This document shows positions 17,395-26,654 of a DNA stretch of 64,000 nt, one piece after another. The stretch lies in NCBI RefSeq assembly GCF_014873705.1, contig NZ_JADBDS010000001.1, forward strand, positions 744,001-808,000, in the 5' to 3' direction. Under the pieces are notes generated by a model. That model did no database searches. It had not been told where the DNA came from and saw nothing but the letters and a program-made list of their open reading frames with translations. Position numbers and translations under genes: made by a program. Position 1 is the first letter of the stretch. Each line of letters begins with the position of its first letter. The DNA is from Mycobacterium sp. OAS707. GTDB taxonomy: Bacteria; Actinomycetota; Actinomycetes; Mycobacteriales; Mycobacteriaceae.

Positions 17395-17426
17395 CGCCCA
17401 TCACAGCAAGCTGCCTGACCTGGTAC

Positions 17427-17448
17427 CCTACGGTTCCGTCACCGTAGG
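17427..17448. promoter_or_regulatory. Putative TetR-type operator upstream of fadE5
   Basis: CCTACGGT and ACCGTAGG form an exact 8-bp inverted repeat around TCCGTC, 77 bases before the fadE5 start. Such TACGGT/ACCGTA palindromes are typical of mycobacterial TetR-family fatty-acid regulators. The TetR gene at 19480 is a nearby candidate. Confidence 0.6.
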
Positions 17449-17524
17449 TTGCCGTGGTTACGGTTGCGTACGTTTTGCCTGGCCCGCCACACTTTTCGCA
17501 GTTTGCCAAGCGAAGGGAAAAGCG

Positions 17525-19351
17525 TTGGGCCACTACCTCACCAACCTCCGTGACATCGAGTTCAACTTGTTCGAGGTGCTGAACCTCGGCGGTGTTCTCG
17601 AGTCCGGGGGCTATGGCGATCTGGACGCCGACACGGTGCACACGATGCTCGACGAGGTCGCGCGGCTTGCAGAGGGACCGGTGGCCGAATCCTTCGCCTC
17701 GGCTGACCGCAAGCCGCCGGTCTTCGACCCTGAGCACCACACCATCAGCGTGCCAGGCGAATTGGCCAAGTCGGTGCAGGCAGTCAAGGACGCCGAGTGG
17801 TGGCGTATCGGTCTGCCCGAGGAGATCGGCGGGGTGCCCGCGCCCAGGGCATTGGTGTGGGCGGTCAACGAAATGCTGCTGTGCGCCAACCCGTCCGCCG
17901 CGTTTTGGTGGGCGCTGGGGCCCGCGATGGCGCTCGCGCTGTACGAAGAGGGCAACGACCAGCAAAAGCATTGGGCTGCAGTGGGTTTGGAGCGCGGCTG
18001 GGCGGCCACCATGGTGTTGACCGAGCCTGACGCGGGCTCCGACGTCGGCGCTGGGCGTGCCAAGGCAATTGCCCAACCCGACGGCACCTGGCACATCGAG
18101 GGCGTGAAGCGGTTCATCTCCGGTGGTGACGTCGGAGATACCGCTGAGAACATCTTCCATCTGGTGCTGGCCCGGCCGGAGGGGGCCGGCCCGGGGACCA
18201 AGGGCCTGAGCCTGTTCTATGTGCCGCAGTTCCTGTTCGACCCAGACACCTTCGAGCTCGGCCCACGCAATGGCGTCTTCGCAACAGGGCTGGAGCACAA
18301 GATGGGGTTGAAGTCCTCCCCCACATGCGAATTGACGTTCGGCGGCCATGGCATCCCTGCCGTCGGTTATCTGGTTGGCGACGTCCACAACGGCATCGCG
18401 CAGATGTTCACCGTCATCGAGAACGCCCGGATGACAATCGGTGTCAAAGCCGCGGGCACATTGTCGACGGGCTACCTCAACGCGCTGGCGTTCGCGAAGG
18501 AGCGCATCCAGGGTGCCGACCTCACTCAGATGACCGACAAGTCGGCGCCGCGAGTGACGATCATCCACCACCCGGATGTGCGCCGCAGCCTGATGACGCA
18601 GAAGGCGTACGCCGAGGGGTTGCGGGCACTGTATATGTACGCCGCCGCGCATCAGAATGATGATGTGGCTCAGCAGGTTTCGGGCGCGAGTGCCGAGATG
18701 GCGCACCGCGTCGACGACCTGTTGCTTCCGATTGTCAAGGGCGTGGGATCCGAACGCGCATATGAACTGCTCACCGAGTCGCTGCAGACGCTCGGGGGTT
18801 CCGGCTTCCTGCAGGACTACCCGATCGAGCAGTACATCCGCGACGCCAAGATCGACTCGCTGTACGAGGGCACCACCGCGATCCAGGCGCTGGACCTGTT
18901 CTTCCGCAAGATCGTTCGCGACCGCGGTGAGGCGCTGGCACATGTCGCGACGCAGATCAGCCAGACGATCGACAGTTCCGATGCAGCGTTGAAGACCCAG
19001 GCCGCCCAACTGCGCGCCGCGCTGGAGCACGTCCAGGCGATGACCGCAACGCTGACCGGCTACCTGATGGCCGCCGCCGAGCAGCCAACGGAGATCTACA
19101 AAGTCGGCCTCGCGTCGGTCCGGTACTTGCTCGCAGTCGGCGACCTGGTGATCGGGTGGCGCCTTCTGGTCCAGGCCAACATCGCACAAGCCGCGCTCGC
19201 TGCGGCCAAAGGCGACGAGGCGTTCTATCGGGGCAAGATCGCCACCGCGGTGTTCTTCGCCGCCAACATGCTGCCGAACCTGGCGGCGGTGCGCGAGATC
19301 GTCGAGAACCTCGACGACGACATCATGAGTCTGCCCGAGGCAGCGTTCTGA
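17525..19351 (+). CDS. fadE5: Acyl-CoA dehydrogenase FadE5
   Basis: FAD enzyme introducing the alpha-beta double bond in acyl-CoA, first step of beta-oxidation. The 608 residues belong to the long ACAD subgroup. The start [17 protein letters not shown] matches mycobacterial FadE5. [14 protein letters not shown] is the FAD/substrate loop; the catalytic-base loop is [22 protein letters not shown], and an extra helical domain follows. FadE5 homologues accept short to long chains. The start is TTG 17525. An 8-bp inverted-repeat operator lies upstream and a TetR gene lies 128 bases downstream on the same strand. Confidence 0.9.
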   Translation: MGHYLTNLRDIEFNLFEVLNLGGVLESGGYGDLDADTVHTMLDEVARLAEGPVAESFASADRKPPVFDPEHHTISVPGELAKSVQAVKDAEWWRIGLPEEIGGVPAPRALVWAVNEMLLCANPSAAFWWALGPAMALALYEEGNDQQKHWAAVGLERGWAATMVLTEPDAGSDVGAGRAKAIAQPDGTWHIEGVKRFISGGDVGDTAENIFHLVLARPEGAGPGTKGLSLFYVPQFLFDPDTFELGPRNGVFATGLEHKMGLKSSPTCELTFGGHGIPAVGYLVGDVHNGIAQMFTVIENARMTIGVKAAGTLSTGYLNALAFAKERIQGADLTQMTDKSAPRVTIIHHPDVRRSLMTQKAYAEGLRALYMYAAAHQNDDVAQQVSGASAEMAHRVDDLLLPIVKGVGSERAYELLTESLQTLGGSGFLQDYPIEQYIRDAKIDSLYEGTTAIQALDLFFRKIVRDRGEALAHVATQISQTIDSSDAALKTQAAQLRAALEHVQAMTATLTGYLMAAAEQPTEIYKVGLASVRYLLAVGDLVIGWRLLVQANIAQAALAAAKGDEAFYRGKIATAVFFAANMLPNLAAVREIVENLDDDIMSLPEAAF

Positions 19352-19479
19352 CCTAAGCGTTGTGCCCAAACGGACAAACGGGCGTGTAAGTGCGAGTGGA
19401 TATCGCCATTTCGTCGGTCTCGGCGACCATGCCAGGCGGCGCCGCACTGATCTGAAGCGTCGGCAAGTACCCTTTACCA

Positions 19480-20067
19480 ATGAGTAGTCCGGCAAACGCC
19501 CCTGTGCGACAGTTCTCGACGCCAGTCACGGCAGCGCAGAGTCGCATCCTCGATGCCGCACTGGACCTCATCGCCATTCACGGCGTTACCGGAACTTCGT
19601 ACCAGATGATTGCCGACGCGATTGGCATTACCAAGGCCGGGGTCTATCGCCAGTACAAAGCCAAGGACGACCTGGTGATCGCCCTGATCGAGAAGCAACT
19701 GGGCCAACTGGAAGATGCGTTGATCGTCGCCGAACTATCGGAGGGTCTTCCGCGTGCCCGATCCATGCTGCTGTCAACCGTTGTGGATGTTGCCGTCGCT
19801 GAGCGCCAGCGGGCCAGCACACTTCAGTTCGATCCCGTCGTAGCGCGGCTGCTGGCTGAACATCCACCGTTTCAACGATTTAACGAGCGGCTTTACTGCG
19901 TGCTTGTCGGCAACTCCAGCGAAGAGGGCCAACTGGTCGCCGCGATGCTTTCCGGTGCCGTCGCCGTTGCGGTGACGCATCCGTTGTCGACCCGCATGGA
20001 CGACGACGCGCTGCGCGCGCTACTGCTGAAGCAGGCGCGTGCGTTCATCAATCTCGACGTCAGCTGA
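19480..20067 (+). CDS. TetR-family transcriptional regulator
   Basis: 195 residues. The N-terminal helix-turn-helix (RILDAALDLIAIHGVTGTSY, then IADAIGITKAGVYRQYKAKDDL) is typical of TetR; the C-terminal ligand domain ends HPLSTRMDDDALRALLLKQARAF. It follows fadE5 on the same strand and is a candidate for binding the CCTACGGT palindrome ahead of fadE5. It ends 8 bases into the convergent secreted-protein gene. Confidence 0.85.
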   Translation: MSSPANAPVRQFSTPVTAAQSRILDAALDLIAIHGVTGTSYQMIADAIGITKAGVYRQYKAKDDLVIALIEKQLGQLEDALIVAELSEGLPRARSMLLSTVVDVAVAERQRASTLQFDPVVARLLAEHPPFQRFNERLYCVLVGNSSEEGQLVAAMLSGAVAVAVTHPLSTRMDDDALRALLLKQARAFINLDVS

Positions 20068-20569
20068 TTCTGATGATCTTGACCGGCAGGTTGAGCACCA
20101 GCGAGCGGTTCCTGCCGCAATTGCCACTCACCCCGGTGGTCTCGTCTTCACCCAGCCACAAGTCTGAAATGCGCTGAGACATGCCCTCCTCGGTGGCCGG
20201 ATAGAACTTGTACACCTGAAGACCAGGTGCGCTGGTCCCGTCCGGGCATGGAATCCAGTCCGGAACAAGGTGTTTGACGTACCACAGGTTGCCTGCACCG
20301 GTGTAGATATCTTCGGTCCATCCCAGACTGCTGGTGACCTTGCCCGAGCAGGTGATCGCCGACGAACACACCGTGTCGACGGTCCACGTGCTTCGTACTG
20401 TCGGTTCGTCCTGGTAGCGGTCATTCATCCTGGCCCACTCGCCGTTCGAGACCACCGAGAAGGTTCCGTTCATCGCGTACTCTTCGTACTCCGCGCCGGC
20501 ACTAGGCGCGAGCAGCAGCGCGACCATAGTGAATATTGCTGCGGCAGAATGCACTCTGATCGGATTCAT
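20060..20569 (-). CDS. Small exported protein downstream of the mce operon
   Basis: 169 residues with a Sec signal peptide (AAIFTMVALLLAPSAGAEYE, cleavage after AGA). The mature part is rich in Trp, Thr and Ser with four Cys (VCSS, TCSG, PCPDG, NCGRN), suggesting two disulfides. Mycobacterial mce operons often end with such small secreted proteins (compare Rv1974/Rv1975 after mce3). ATG 20569 gives the signal peptide. It is the last gene of the mce transcript; its neighbour looks like a related fold (CSSAITC.GKV against SCRNDPECGTYI). The role is unknown. Confidence 0.75.
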   Translation of the reverse strand: MNPIRVHSAAAIFTMVALLLAPSAGAEYEEYAMNGTFSVVSNGEWARMNDRYQDEPTVRSTWTVDTVCSSAITCSGKVTSSLGWTEDIYTGAGNLWYVKHLVPDWIPCPDGTSAPGLQVYKFYPATEEGMSQRISDLWLGEDETTGVSGNCGRNRSLVLNLPVKIIRIS

Positions 20570-20576
20570 TGCGATC

Positions 20577-21062
20577 TCACATTCGGATGAGTGAGAAGTT
20601 ATAGGTGGCCGTGCCTCCAGGTGCGCCGTAACAGCCGGCGTCGAACGTGGACACGATGGTTCCCGCCAAGGACGCCGCATCCCAGTTGTACACATCGTGT
20701 GACGGCAGGTTGTAACCGATACAACGCACGCCATCGATCACGTCGACTGTCAACGTGTAGCGACCATCGGCGTAAAACGCTGTGTTCTGGAATCTTTGGC
20801 TCTTCAAAGGCCGCGGAATGGCAAGCACGTTGAGGTTGTCGGTCGCGGGCGCGATCACGGGGTCCACGATGTACGTCCCGCATTCGGGATCGTTTCGACA
20901 TGAGTGAGTGACCGACCACACCCATGAGTGATCATTCCATCGATCGTTGGCCACCTCGTAATTGCCGATCTTCATCCCCGCAGCCCCTGCGGTTGGCGCC
21001 AGCGCTATGGTGGCCGACGCCAGAACGACAGACCCCACTACCGGTGCGACTGCGTTGACCAT
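20577..21062 (-). CDS. Small exported protein downstream of mceF
   Basis: 161 residues with a Sec signal (VVGSVVLASATIALAPTAGA, cleavage after AGA). The mature protein has WSVTHSCRNDPECGTYIV and VDVIDGVRCIGYNLPSHD, four Cys in all, and no membrane segment. ATG 21062 was chosen; GTG 21071 has a better-placed GGGAG ribosome-binding site and would add three residues. It follows mceF by 36 bases and belongs to the same transcript. Possibly a substrate-binding or assembly partner of the Mce complex; this is inferred from position only. Confidence 0.75.
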   Translation of the reverse strand: MVNAVAPVVGSVVLASATIALAPTAGAAGMKIGNYEVANDRWNDHSWVWSVTHSCRNDPECGTYIVDPVIAPATDNLNVLAIPRPLKSQRFQNTAFYADGRYTLTVDVIDGVRCIGYNLPSHDVYNWDAASLAGTIVSTFDAGCYGAPGGTATYNFSLIRM

Positions 21063-21098
21063 TGTGACCACGGTTATCTCCCATCGCGCGCACCACAC

Positions 21099-22736
21099 CT
21101 AGTGGGGCAGCATGTCCTTCCACGTCTTGTCGATCGGTGTATCGGCAGCCAGGTTCGTCACCTTGTACAACTGGCCATCGGATCCGACGTACTCCCCGGT
21201 GCGCGGATTGTATTGAGCCACAGCCACTGTGGGTTTTACATCGGGGTTCGCAGCCCCAAACCCGCTCGGTGCAACCGGTAGCGCGCTGCCGTCGGGTACT
21301 GGCGGGGCGTCCGGTGCGGGAGCCGGCGGTGGTGGTGCCACGTCGGCGATCGGCGCCTCCAGCGGCGAATTCGTGACAGGGACTGGCTGCCCGGCGTCGG
21401 GAGGGGTACCGGACGGAACAGCACCCGGCGGCAACGGCGTTCCCTCAACCGGAGCGTGGATATTGTCGTTGAACGTCGTTCGGTCGTCGATCGGGATGCC
21501 CTGCGCGACCAGGCTCGGGTCGATCGGGTACGGCCCGGTCGCATGCTCACGCATGGCGAGCGGCACGAAAGGCTTGTCGCTGTTGCAGATCTGAACCGTC
21601 GGCGCTCGCTTGCCGGGGTGCCGGATACACGGAAAGTTTCGTACCCCTCGCACCGAGATCGGCGAATCCTGCGGCAATTTGCAGTAGAGCCCGTCGGGCG
21701 TGTCGATGTCGGACTCGTCGGCGGGCGACCGCCACGACGACGGCGGAAGAAACCCCACCGTGCATGCCGGCGGATCGCTGACGGTAGAGGCGAAATCCCC
21801 GCGCGCTTGTCCCGTGGAATCGCTGGTGACGGTGTATGACTGCTGCTGGGCGATGTAGGGCGGCAACAACACCATGAGCTGTTCCAACGATGCGTTGTAC
21901 GTCATGAGGATTTCGCCAACGGTGCCGAAGTTCGCCAGGAGTATCGGCAGCGTCGGCTTGAGCTGGCTCAGCAGGCCGGAAGTCTGGTCGGCGAAGCCCG
22001 GGAAGCGTTGCAGCACAGCGCGAAGCTGTGGGTCGTTGGCCCTGACCTGGCCCGTGAACCCGGCCAAGCTGCGTGCCCACGTGCGGATGGGGTCCGCGGT
22101 CGCGGCCTGGCCTTCGAGCAGTGGTCGAGCGTCGTCGGCCAGCGTTCGAGTCTGATCGGCCGCACCCTTCAGCTGCGCGCTCAACGTTGCGCCCGAATCC
22201 AACAGCGATCCGAAATCGTATCCCGCGCCGTTGAATCCCTTGTACGTCTCGTCGAGAAGTGCGCTCAACCTGTCCTTCGGGAAGGTTTCCACCAGCTTGC
22301 TGACACGGTCGAGCACGGGTCCCACCGGCGTGGGTATTTCGGCCTGCGCAGCGGTGATGATCGAGCCGTCGTGGAGATAGGGCCCCGAGTCGCCACGTGG
22401 CTTGAGCTCGACGTACTGTTCGCCGATCGCAGAGACACTCGCGACCTCGGCCTGCAGATCCGCGGGAATCTTCGGCGAGGACGCCAGCGACAGCGTCGCC
22501 TCTGCGCCCGTGCGGGTCGATCGCACCTCGGTGACCTTGCCGATCTGCACTCCGCGGTAGGTCACGTTGCTGAACCGGTAGAGGCCGCCGGACGTCGGCA
22601 ACTGCAGGGTTACTTCGTACCTGCCGATTCCGAGCAGCGTCGGCACCTGGACATAGCTGATCGCCATGACCACTATGCCGATGATGCCCACGGTGGTGAA
22701 TATCGCAAGTTGGGTTTTGACGAAGCGTGTCAGCAT
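21099..22736 (-). CDS. mceF: Mce-family protein, position F
   Basis: Sixth subunit of the Mce lipid-transport assembly, anchored by an N-terminal membrane helix (AIFTTVGIIGIVVMAISYV) with the MlaD/Mce domain at residues ~38-115 (YEVTLQLPTSGGLYRFSNVTYRGVQIGKV). A long helical region forms the tunnel; the C-terminus from ~430 is Pro/Ala-rich. The length of 545 fits MceF. It begins on the mceE stop codon (one-base overlap) and is followed by two secreted-protein genes. Confidence 0.92.
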   Translation of the reverse strand: MLTRFVKTQLAIFTTVGIIGIVVMAISYVQVPTLLGIGRYEVTLQLPTSGGLYRFSNVTYRGVQIGKVTEVRSTRTGAEATLSLASSPKIPADLQAEVASVSAIGEQYVELKPRGDSGPYLHDGSIITAAQAEIPTPVGPVLDRVSKLVETFPKDRLSALLDETYKGFNGAGYDFGSLLDSGATLSAQLKGAADQTRTLADDARPLLEGQAATADPIRTWARSLAGFTGQVRANDPQLRAVLQRFPGFADQTSGLLSQLKPTLPILLANFGTVGEILMTYNASLEQLMVLLPPYIAQQQSYTVTSDSTGQARGDFASTVSDPPACTVGFLPPSSWRSPADESDIDTPDGLYCKLPQDSPISVRGVRNFPCIRHPGKRAPTVQICNSDKPFVPLAMREHATGPYPIDPSLVAQGIPIDDRTTFNDNIHAPVEGTPLPPGAVPSGTPPDAGQPVPVTNSPLEAPIADVAPPPPAPAPDAPPVPDGSALPVAPSGFGAANPDVKPTVAVAQYNPRTGEYVGSDGQLYKVTNLAADTPIDKTWKDMLPH

Positions 22737-24115
22737 CAGTTGCCTCCACCCGTCTGTGCGTACGGCCCGGCGAAAATCGGTCCGCCGCGGATCGCTGCGG
22801 GATCGATTGTCGTGGTGTCCAGACCGTCTTGTTGCGGTACCACCGGCAACACCGGACCGGTGATCGGTGGCGGCGCCTGTGGCGTCTGAGCTTGAGCGGC
22901 AAGCGAACCCGGGCCTGGCAGGCTTGCAGCCGCACCGGGCGGGTCGGCCTGCAATCCCGCGGTCGGCGGTGTCCCTGGCAGCGCTGACAACGGCCCGCCG
23001 GGAGGCGGCGGATCGATGGGCAGGCCCACCGGGTCATAGGTGTAGCGCTGGAAATACGGTTCGCCCGGCAGCGGCACCAGGTCGCGGCCCTCCTGGCCAC
23101 CTCGGGTACCAAGGAAGATCGACTTTCGCAGCCGAGGCCCGGAAAGATCAACGGTGGCAAAAAGATTGATGTAGTCGCCGCGGACCGCTCTGTCGATGAG
23201 GTTCTGCCCGTACGGAAACACGGTCGCGTACGCGAGGCTCGCGTCCAGGTCGGGCCCGACATCGGCCAGCGCCTGAATGGTCGGCTGCAGATTCTGCAGG
23301 TTCTTGACCAGGTCGGCCTGGGTGTCGTTGACGAGCCGGTTGGCTGTTCGACTGAATTCGCCGAGCTTGGTGAGCGCAGTGGTCAGCTGCGGTCGCCTTC
23401 GGTCAAGGACTTCAAGTGCGCGTGGGATCCGCTGCAACGCCTGATCGATCACGTCACGTCTACCCGCGAAGTTCGACGCGATCGTGTTCATCGCTTCGAG
23501 CGTGCCGACCAGGCTCTGCCGCTGTTGATCGAGTGTGCCGACGAACGCGTCGAGTTGGGTGAGCAGATCGCGGAAATCGGCTTCCCGACCCGACAGCGCC
23601 CGGTTGAAGGTGTGCACGATCTCGCCGATCTGGCCCAATCCCCCGGCATTGACCACCACCGAAAGCGACGACAGGGTCTCCTCGGTCGTCGGATAAGTCG
23701 ACGACTCGTTGAGTCCGATCGTGGCCCCCGGCGCCAGCCTGCCTTGCGGCTGCTGTCCCAACGGGGTGTTCAGCGCGAGATGCATTGAGCCAAGCAGACT
23801 GGTCTGCCCAACACTGGCAACGACATTGGCGGGGATGACGACGTCAGGCCGAACCGAGATGTCGACATTGGCGTGCCAATCTTGGGCGTCCATCTTGCCG
23901 ACACTGCCCACCACGACGTCGTTCATCATCACTGGCGAATTCGACTCGAGCGTGGCCACATTGGCTATCTGCACGTGGTAGACCGCCGCGCCAGGCCCAC
24001 GACCGACCGCGCCGGGCAACGGCAGCGAGTTGACGCCTTGAAACGCGCAACCCGTCGCACTGATCACCACGCACATGCCGACGGCAAGAATTCGATACAC
24101 GGCCCGTCCACTCAT
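22736..24115 (-). CDS. mceE: Mce-family lipoprotein, position E (LprK-like)
   Basis: Fifth Mce subunit; as usual for MceE it is a lipoprotein, with a signal peptide ending ISATGCAF. The MlaD/Mce domain follows (YHVQIANVATLESNSPVMMNDVVVGSVGKM), then the helical domain and a Pro-rich tail. 459 residues. It overlaps mceD by 4 bases and mceF by one. The lipid anchor is thought to hold the hexameric ring at the outer face of the plasma membrane. Confidence 0.92.
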   Translation of the reverse strand: MSGRAVYRILAVGMCVVISATGCAFQGVNSLPLPGAVGRGPGAAVYHVQIANVATLESNSPVMMNDVVVGSVGKMDAQDWHANVDISVRPDVVIPANVVASVGQTSLLGSMHLALNTPLGQQPQGRLAPGATIGLNESSTYPTTEETLSSLSVVVNAGGLGQIGEIVHTFNRALSGREADFRDLLTQLDAFVGTLDQQRQSLVGTLEAMNTIASNFAGRRDVIDQALQRIPRALEVLDRRRPQLTTALTKLGEFSRTANRLVNDTQADLVKNLQNLQPTIQALADVGPDLDASLAYATVFPYGQNLIDRAVRGDYINLFATVDLSGPRLRKSIFLGTRGGQEGRDLVPLPGEPYFQRYTYDPVGLPIDPPPPGGPLSALPGTPPTAGLQADPPGAAASLPGPGSLAAQAQTPQAPPPITGPVLPVVPQQDGLDTTTIDPAAIRGGPIFAGPYAQTGGGN

Positions 24116-25572
24116 TGGGATCCACCTTCTGCGGGCAGCAGCATCCCAGGAAGACCCGGTGTGCCCTGTTCGGTCGGCGCGGCTGCGTCTGGAGCGGGCG
24201 GACCGATGCGCGGTGGCCCAGACGGTACTGGCGCACCGGGATACAAGGCGGGGAACGGAGATACCGGTTGGCGATCGTTGACCGGCAGCGGCACGTCGGG
24301 CGGCCCCATCCCGGGCGGCGGCGGCACATCGTCAGCGCCCGTGTATGCCGAAACCGCCGGCGGTATTTCAGGTGCGGACGGTGCGCCGCCTTCGCCGCCG
24401 GGCGCGAGCCTGGGGTCGGCGTAGACGATGTTTTCGGGGCTGGCCGATTTGGCCAGGTACGGATTGATCGGTACCGGAATGTAATTGAGGTTGAGCAACC
24501 GCAGCGCTGGACCCAGGTATTGCGCGCAGAGCTTCGCCGTCTCGGCCGCGGTGGTGTTCTGCGTCGCGCCGATCATGCCGCAGACGAACTGCATCGGGCT
24601 GGCGAGGTTGGGAATCGTGAACCCGCCTCGGACGGCCCCGGTGTCCGGGTCAAAGATGTTGTAGGCGTTGGCGAAGGCGTTCGGTGTCACGTGCAGCACC
24701 TGTTCGAAGTCGTCCCTCTTGTCGGCCAGGACCTGGGAAACTTGCGCTAGATCCTGGACCTGTTTGACCGTCTGGTTGCGGGTGCCTGCGACGAACCGTT
24801 TCACCTCATCGACCGCGACGGAAAGGTTGGTCAGGGCGCCGTCGAGGTCGGACTTGCTTCCGTCGAGCACACTGGACAACGTCGCGAGTCGATCATTGAG
24901 CGACACGATCTGCTCATTGCTGTCGCGGAGGGCCGTGACGAAGACCTGAAGGTTCTTGATGATCCCGACGAAGTCGCCGCTGCCCTCGGCCAGAATGCGG
25001 CTGACCCCGGCCAGTTGCGCCAACGTCTGGCGCAGCTTGTCGCCATTGCCGTCGAGGGCATTGGCGGCGCTGTCGATGAACCTCCCGACGGAACTGGTGG
25101 ACATGTCACCGGTCGGTCCGAGATCTGTTGCCAGACGTTCGAGTTGCCGTTTGACCTCGTTCCACTCGACCGGCACCGCAGTCCGATCCTGTGGGATGAC
25201 GGCACCGTCGGTCATCTTCGGCCCCCCGACCGCAGATTCATACGGCGGCGTCAACTGAACGTAACGAGCGGCGACCAAGTTCTGGGCAACCACCACTGCC
25301 TTCGCATCGGCACGCACTGGGACCCCGTGATCAATCTTGAGCACCATCTTGGCCCGCGTGCCCTGCGGCTCAATGGAATCGATGGTGCCGACCTTCACAC
25401 CGGCCACCTTCACGTCGTCACCCGGATAGACGGCCGTGGCCGCGGAGAAGTAGGCGACGATCGTGGTAGGCGCGAACAGCGTTGCACGCAGCGCCAATAT
25501 GCCGCCGACGAGCGCAACCGTCAGCATCACCGCCACCGCAGATAGCACCCACCTTCGAGACCGGCCGGTCAT
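24112..25572 (-). CDS. mceD: Mce-family protein, position D
   Basis: Fourth Mce subunit, 486 residues. The N-terminal anchor is AVAVMLTVALVGGILALRA; the Mce domain at ~38-115 reads TTIVAYFSAATAVYPGDDVKVAGVKVGTI in part. The helical region follows, and the C-terminus from ~400 is a low-complexity Pro/Gly/Ala tail, as in the MceC/D/F group. It overlaps mceC by four bases (ATGA). Confidence 0.92.
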   Translation of the reverse strand: MTGRSRRWVLSAVAVMLTVALVGGILALRATLFAPTTIVAYFSAATAVYPGDDVKVAGVKVGTIDSIEPQGTRAKMVLKIDHGVPVRADAKAVVVAQNLVAARYVQLTPPYESAVGGPKMTDGAVIPQDRTAVPVEWNEVKRQLERLATDLGPTGDMSTSSVGRFIDSAANALDGNGDKLRQTLAQLAGVSRILAEGSGDFVGIIKNLQVFVTALRDSNEQIVSLNDRLATLSSVLDGSKSDLDGALTNLSVAVDEVKRFVAGTRNQTVKQVQDLAQVSQVLADKRDDFEQVLHVTPNAFANAYNIFDPDTGAVRGGFTIPNLASPMQFVCGMIGATQNTTAAETAKLCAQYLGPALRLLNLNYIPVPINPYLAKSASPENIVYADPRLAPGGEGGAPSAPEIPPAVSAYTGADDVPPPPGMGPPDVPLPVNDRQPVSPFPALYPGAPVPSGPPRIGPPAPDAAAPTEQGTPGLPGMLLPAEGGSQ

Positions 25573-26654
25573 CGCGATCCTCCTGGAATCGCGTTGTACG
25601 GCAACGGCAATTCCGCACGCGGGCCCGCAGTGGCCGGCGGCTGCCCAGCACCGAAAGCGCCCCTGCGGAAACCGAAGGCGTAGTCCAGGAAGGGCTGCAA
25701 TATCTGCATCGGGTTGAAGTTCGGCACATACGCGGTGTAGTACGCCCCGCTGGAAACCGCTTCACTGAGGGTGGTTTGGTACTTGGCCGCCCCCGGGATT
25801 GCCTTGGCGAGGTTGTCACGGTTGCGCACCAGGACGTCGTTCACCTGGTTGAGCCGGTCAAGGGTAGGGGCCAACTCCGCCTCGTTGTCCTTGACGAGGC
25901 CAACCAGTTGCTTGGAGACGACAGAGGTATTGGCTAGGAGATCGACGATCGCTTGGCGCCGTTCGACGAGCACCGCCATCAGATCGTTGGCGTTGAGAAT
26001 CAGGCTGTTCACTTGCTGGCTTCGTTCCGACAGAATTCCCGTCACGTCAGAGGCCGACCGCAGGACATCGCTGAGGGTGCCGTCACGACTGTTCAAAGCC
26101 TGCGACAGTCGGGACAGTCCGTCGAACGTCGGACCCAATTGGGGCGCAATGTCGTTGAGGGTCTGCGTGAGGGTGTCCAGAGCCTGATTGAGCTGCTGCG
26201 TATCGGTGCCCGCAGTATTCGCCGTGAGTTCGTTGACGGCATCGCTCAATGAGTACGGTGACGACGTCCGCGTGGCCGGAATCGGCTCGTTGCGCTCCCA
26301 CATGCCGCTTCCGGTCGATTTCAGCGTCAGCACCCGCTCTCCGAGCAGCGTTCCGGTCTTGATGTGTGCCGATGTTTCGGACTTCAGCGGGTGCTCACTG
26401 GTGACCGTGAACCGGACGAGCGCCTTCCCGTCGTCGAGTACGACATCGGTTACCGCGCCGACTTTGATGCCTGCCAACGTGACGTCATTGCCGACGGCGA
26501 TGCCGCCGGCCTCGGTGAAAAGCGCCTGATATTGCAACGACGTCGCGTACGCGAGTAGTCGTTCGGGTTGCAGGCCGACTGCGATGATCAGGATCGCCAG
26601 CACCACGCCGATGAAGCCGGCCCGGGCGAGACGTCCTCCTCGGTACTTCAGCAT
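25569..26654 (-). CDS. mceC: Mce-family protein, position C
   Basis: Third Mce subunit, 361 residues. Anchor helix FIGVVLAILIIAVGL; the Mce domain contains YQALFTEAGGIAVGNDVTLAGIKVG; a long coiled helical region has repeated LSxR/NxxL heptads. The C-terminus (YTAYVPNFNPMQILQPFLDYAFGF) is typical of MceC. It begins on the last base of the mceB stop (TGATG). Confidence 0.92.
   Translation of the reverse strand: MLKYRGGRLARAGFIGVVLAILIIAVGLQPERLLAYATSLQYQALFTEAGGIAVGNDVTLAGIKVGAVTDVVLDDGKALVRFTVTSEHPLKSETSAHIKTGTLLGERVLTLKSTGSGMWERNEPIPATRTSSPYSLSDAVNELTANTAGTDTQQLNQALDTLTQTLNDIAPQLGPTFDGLSRLSQALNSRDGTLSDVLRSASDVTGILSERSQQVNSLILNANDLMAVLVERRQAIVDLLANTSVVSKQLVGLVKDNEAELAPTLDRLNQVNDVLVRNRDNLAKAIPGAAKYQTTLSEAVSSGAYYTAYVPNFNPMQILQPFLDYAFGFRRGAFGAGQPPATAGPRAELPLPYNAIPGGSR

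Noticed and set aside
17387..19495. 702-codon open frame antisense to fadE5
   Set aside because: It mirrors fadE5 in full and has no recognisable domain; the sense frame has clear acyl-CoA dehydrogenase motifs. High-GC DNA gives long empty antisense frames.
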